DNA of 64,000 nt. It comes from Rhipicephalus microplus (taxonomy: Eukaryota; Arthropoda; Arachnida; Ixodida; Ixodidae). The stretch spans positions 285,726,776 to 285,790,775 of the forward strand of contig NC_134710.1 of assembly GCF_043290135.1 (NCBI RefSeq), given 5' to 3'. Positions 61,706-64,000 of the stretch are shown here, one piece after another. The translations under genes and the position numbers were made by a program. The first letter of the stretch is position 1, and each line of letters starts with the position of its first letter. A model generated the notes under the pieces. That model was given only the letters and a program-made list of their open reading frames with translations. It ran no database searches and had not been told where the DNA came from.

Positions 61706-63021
61706 TAAATGAGAAGTATCTTTCATCTTGTTCTCCGACCACCAAGATGACGATAAGTGACCATACGCTCGCACCATAATTGAGATCTTCAACCACTTTG
61801 ATGATGTTCACTTAGCACCATCACCAAAAAAAAGCTACTGCACATGGCGCAACGCAGACAAAACCTTGTATAAAATTGAAAAAAAAGTAAGCAAGTGGTA
61901 AATAGGAAGAAAAGAAAAGGCGAAAATGGAAGAAAAACAGAAAGAACAAGAAAAAATGTTAAAACGAAAAACAGAAATAGAAATAAACACAGGAAAAAGG
62001 CACAAAATTAGTCCGCTATTCTTCCACTATTTTTCACATTTAAATTACATTCACTTGTAGAAGGATCCTATATACCTTTATCATTGTACATTAGTTCTCA
62101 TAACTATTGCGCAAGCGCCAAAATATCACCCTGAGTAAAACACCTCCTTTTATTGTAAAGTTCTAGATTATAGCAGAAACAGCATGGAAGCGAAGTCTTC
62201 GGTCCAGTCGCCCCCACTCACTGGAGGAAACTGTGGTTGGGGGTAGCGCAGACAGCGCATTTTTGCTGAGGTGGGACAAGTATTACAAATGTAAAAAAGC
62301 AAAACTGAAGAAGCCAAAAAACATAAGGGCTCCGCATCTACAGTTGGCATTGTATTCTTTTGAGCCATATAGAGCACGCCATTTCAAATCTTTTCATCTG
62401 AAAATCTCAACAGGTAACAGAGAATACTTAACTTTTTTATATCGTAACAAGCAGAAATTCCCAATACCAAATTATAGCGCTTCGTAAGAAACATTGAATT
62501 TTTTCGTTTCATAGGTTCTAAGGTAACTGCAACATTTCCTTTTTGCAGAGCTTTTCTTTGAAGTGCGCGAAGTTGTAGGAACACCAAGTGACTTCCACAT
62601 AAAGCTTGGTAGCCTTAGTGCCCCGAATGGTAAGCCAAATAAATTATTAAAGCAAAGCCTTTGAAGGCTTTGCTTTCCTTCAATTTTGAGGCACGGCGTA
62701 GCCAGATGGAAATATTGTCTGGTCAACATTCTTGTCTTTGCTTAAAACTTTTTGCCCACTCCATGAAAAACTGCACGTGAAGTTTACTTCTGTAACGAGC
62801 AATGTGTTTAAAATGCGTAACGTAATTGTTAAATTTCATTTATTGATTTTTCGGCGAATGAATAACCTGTTGTCACTGTCCCTCGTCACACCAGCACGAT
62901 CTCCCTTCATTGTTTTTTTTTCATTAGGCCGGACTGTCGTAATTTGTAGTAATCGGTTGTCGTTACCTTATACGGCGAATAATTAGCACGCGACTTCGAA
63001 AGGAATCCTGCTCACACAAGG
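61706..63021. repeat. A-rich block, 43110-type block and P-like segment
   Basis: Same as 54671-55986, with a few substitutions (for example at 62200 and 62290). Confidence 0.7.
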
Positions 63022-63475
63022 GATCACAAGATATTACCAATCTTGCCATCACATCTATTGAAAACGCTGTGAGGGCCTACCACAGGTGGAGGAGCGAGTC
63101 CTCTGTCGCCTTTGCACCAGAACTTAATTGTGCACGGCAATCCTAAGACACTTCCATCCCGCTTTCACGAGGAAGTGCCCGGACTGTAAAGAAAATTATT
63201 GTGGTAGATTCTACGTGGTTTGGTTATGCCAAAAAAAACCCCAAAACTTTTTCGCTATACCAAACCCTTTCCGTGAGGACTGGGAGGCTGCCCTGCTCGG
63301 CTGCTCATACCTGACAGCCCAACGGGTCTTGGTTGAGCGTGCCAATGTGCGGCCGACGCCATTGGGATACCGTAAAGGAGAGCCCACCTAGTGTTTGTAC
63401 AGTGTGGCCTCGTAAGGACCGGTCCCCAACCTCCCTGTACATAACTTCCATAAATAAATGTTTATCACCACCCGT
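63022..63475 (+). mobile_element. LINE tail, type 2
   Basis: Near-identical to 55987-56440 (frame 63128-63391). Confidence 0.75.
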
Positions 63476-64000
63476 GCCAACGCGAAATATTTTTCATCGC
63501 CTTCTTCGAGTGCCTTGATGGTGATAAGTTACCGTGTGCCCGCGCCTTGAATGAGATAATCGACCACCTTGATGATGTTCACTTAACGCCCTCAAGCAAA
63601 AAATAAAGCTACTGCACATGGCGCAACGCACACAAAACCACTTATAGAAATCATAAAAGAAAGCAATTACTGAATAGGAACAGAAGGAAAGGGGAAATTG
63701 GGAAAGGGGATTGGGAACTGTCTGGTAATGACATGAATTTTATAGCATTGTTTCACCAATTTAATTTTTGATCGAGAACAGTTGATGGCAGAAAGAATTA
63801 GGCTAATCACACTCTTTTAGTATTGTCGGAAGTGGTTATTAAATTAGAGAACCAACATTGGATAACGATAACGCCGTTCGTCGAGAGCAAGCTACAGCTC
63901 AACACCAAATTTATTATTCAAATTTTCAAATATTCCCGCGCACTTGTTGTAGACGCTTGCCAGTGCGGGTTCCTGTGGATAACGGAACATCTGTTTTCAG
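63476..64000. repeat. Block Q, cut by the window edge
   Basis: Near-identical to 56441-56966; no gene. Confidence 0.7.

Overview
The window is eukaryotic and almost entirely repetitive. It most likely comes from a hard tick (Ixodidae, probably metastriate). The reasons are: tRNA-derived SINE copies of the ixodid Ruka type; I/Jockey-type non-LTR retrotransposons whose gag, reverse-transcriptase (RT) and C-terminal Cys/His motifs resemble tick elements; long di-, tri- and tetranucleotide microsatellites; and no compact gene organisation. I found no host protein-coding gene I can defend. The only apparently functional genes are copies of a tRNA-Ile(AAT) gene.

Layout. 1-4550 (minus): decayed non-LTR retrotransposon with gag-like ORF1 and EN/RT ORF2, whose 3' end lies beyond the left edge. 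4551-14739: low-information, AT-rich DNA with SINE copies (6256, 12690, 12999), a long GATA/GACA array (10433-10910) and a CTAT array (14432-14536). 14740-24200: an old repeat unit made of a ~145 bp satellite, a LINE 3' tail, a foldback arm and trinucleotide arrays, carrying a 2.45 kb piggyBac element with TTAA target sites, then a tRNA-Ile gene, an inverted SINE and satellite again. 24200-33885: further related units, including an inverted piece (27715-29150), a Ty3/Gypsy pol remnant (minus, 29240-30092) and a second tRNA-Ile copy. 33886-40396: an I-clade retrotransposon (EN, RT, RNase H) inserted in the satellite and itself interrupted by a 1.2 kb solo LTR. 40397-45200: satellite, LINE tails and an inverted block. 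45200-64000: a recent tandem array of ~5.9 kb units, each with one tRNA-Ile gene, one SINE, two LINE tails, one foldback element, (TG)n and (TTA)n.

How the parts relate. The repeat unit is best read as one composite block amplified together with its tRNA gene. Five tRNA copies (23251, 32790, 47765, 53673, 60707) lie in the same context, with the same upstream hairpin and the same downstream SINE. The last three units are nearly identical by eye; the first two are diverged. Nested insertions give a relative chronology: satellite before the I element before the solo LTR; and repeat unit before piggyBac, because the paralogue near 31290 is an empty site. All identities here are by-eye comparisons, and the near-identical array could be partly an assembly effect.
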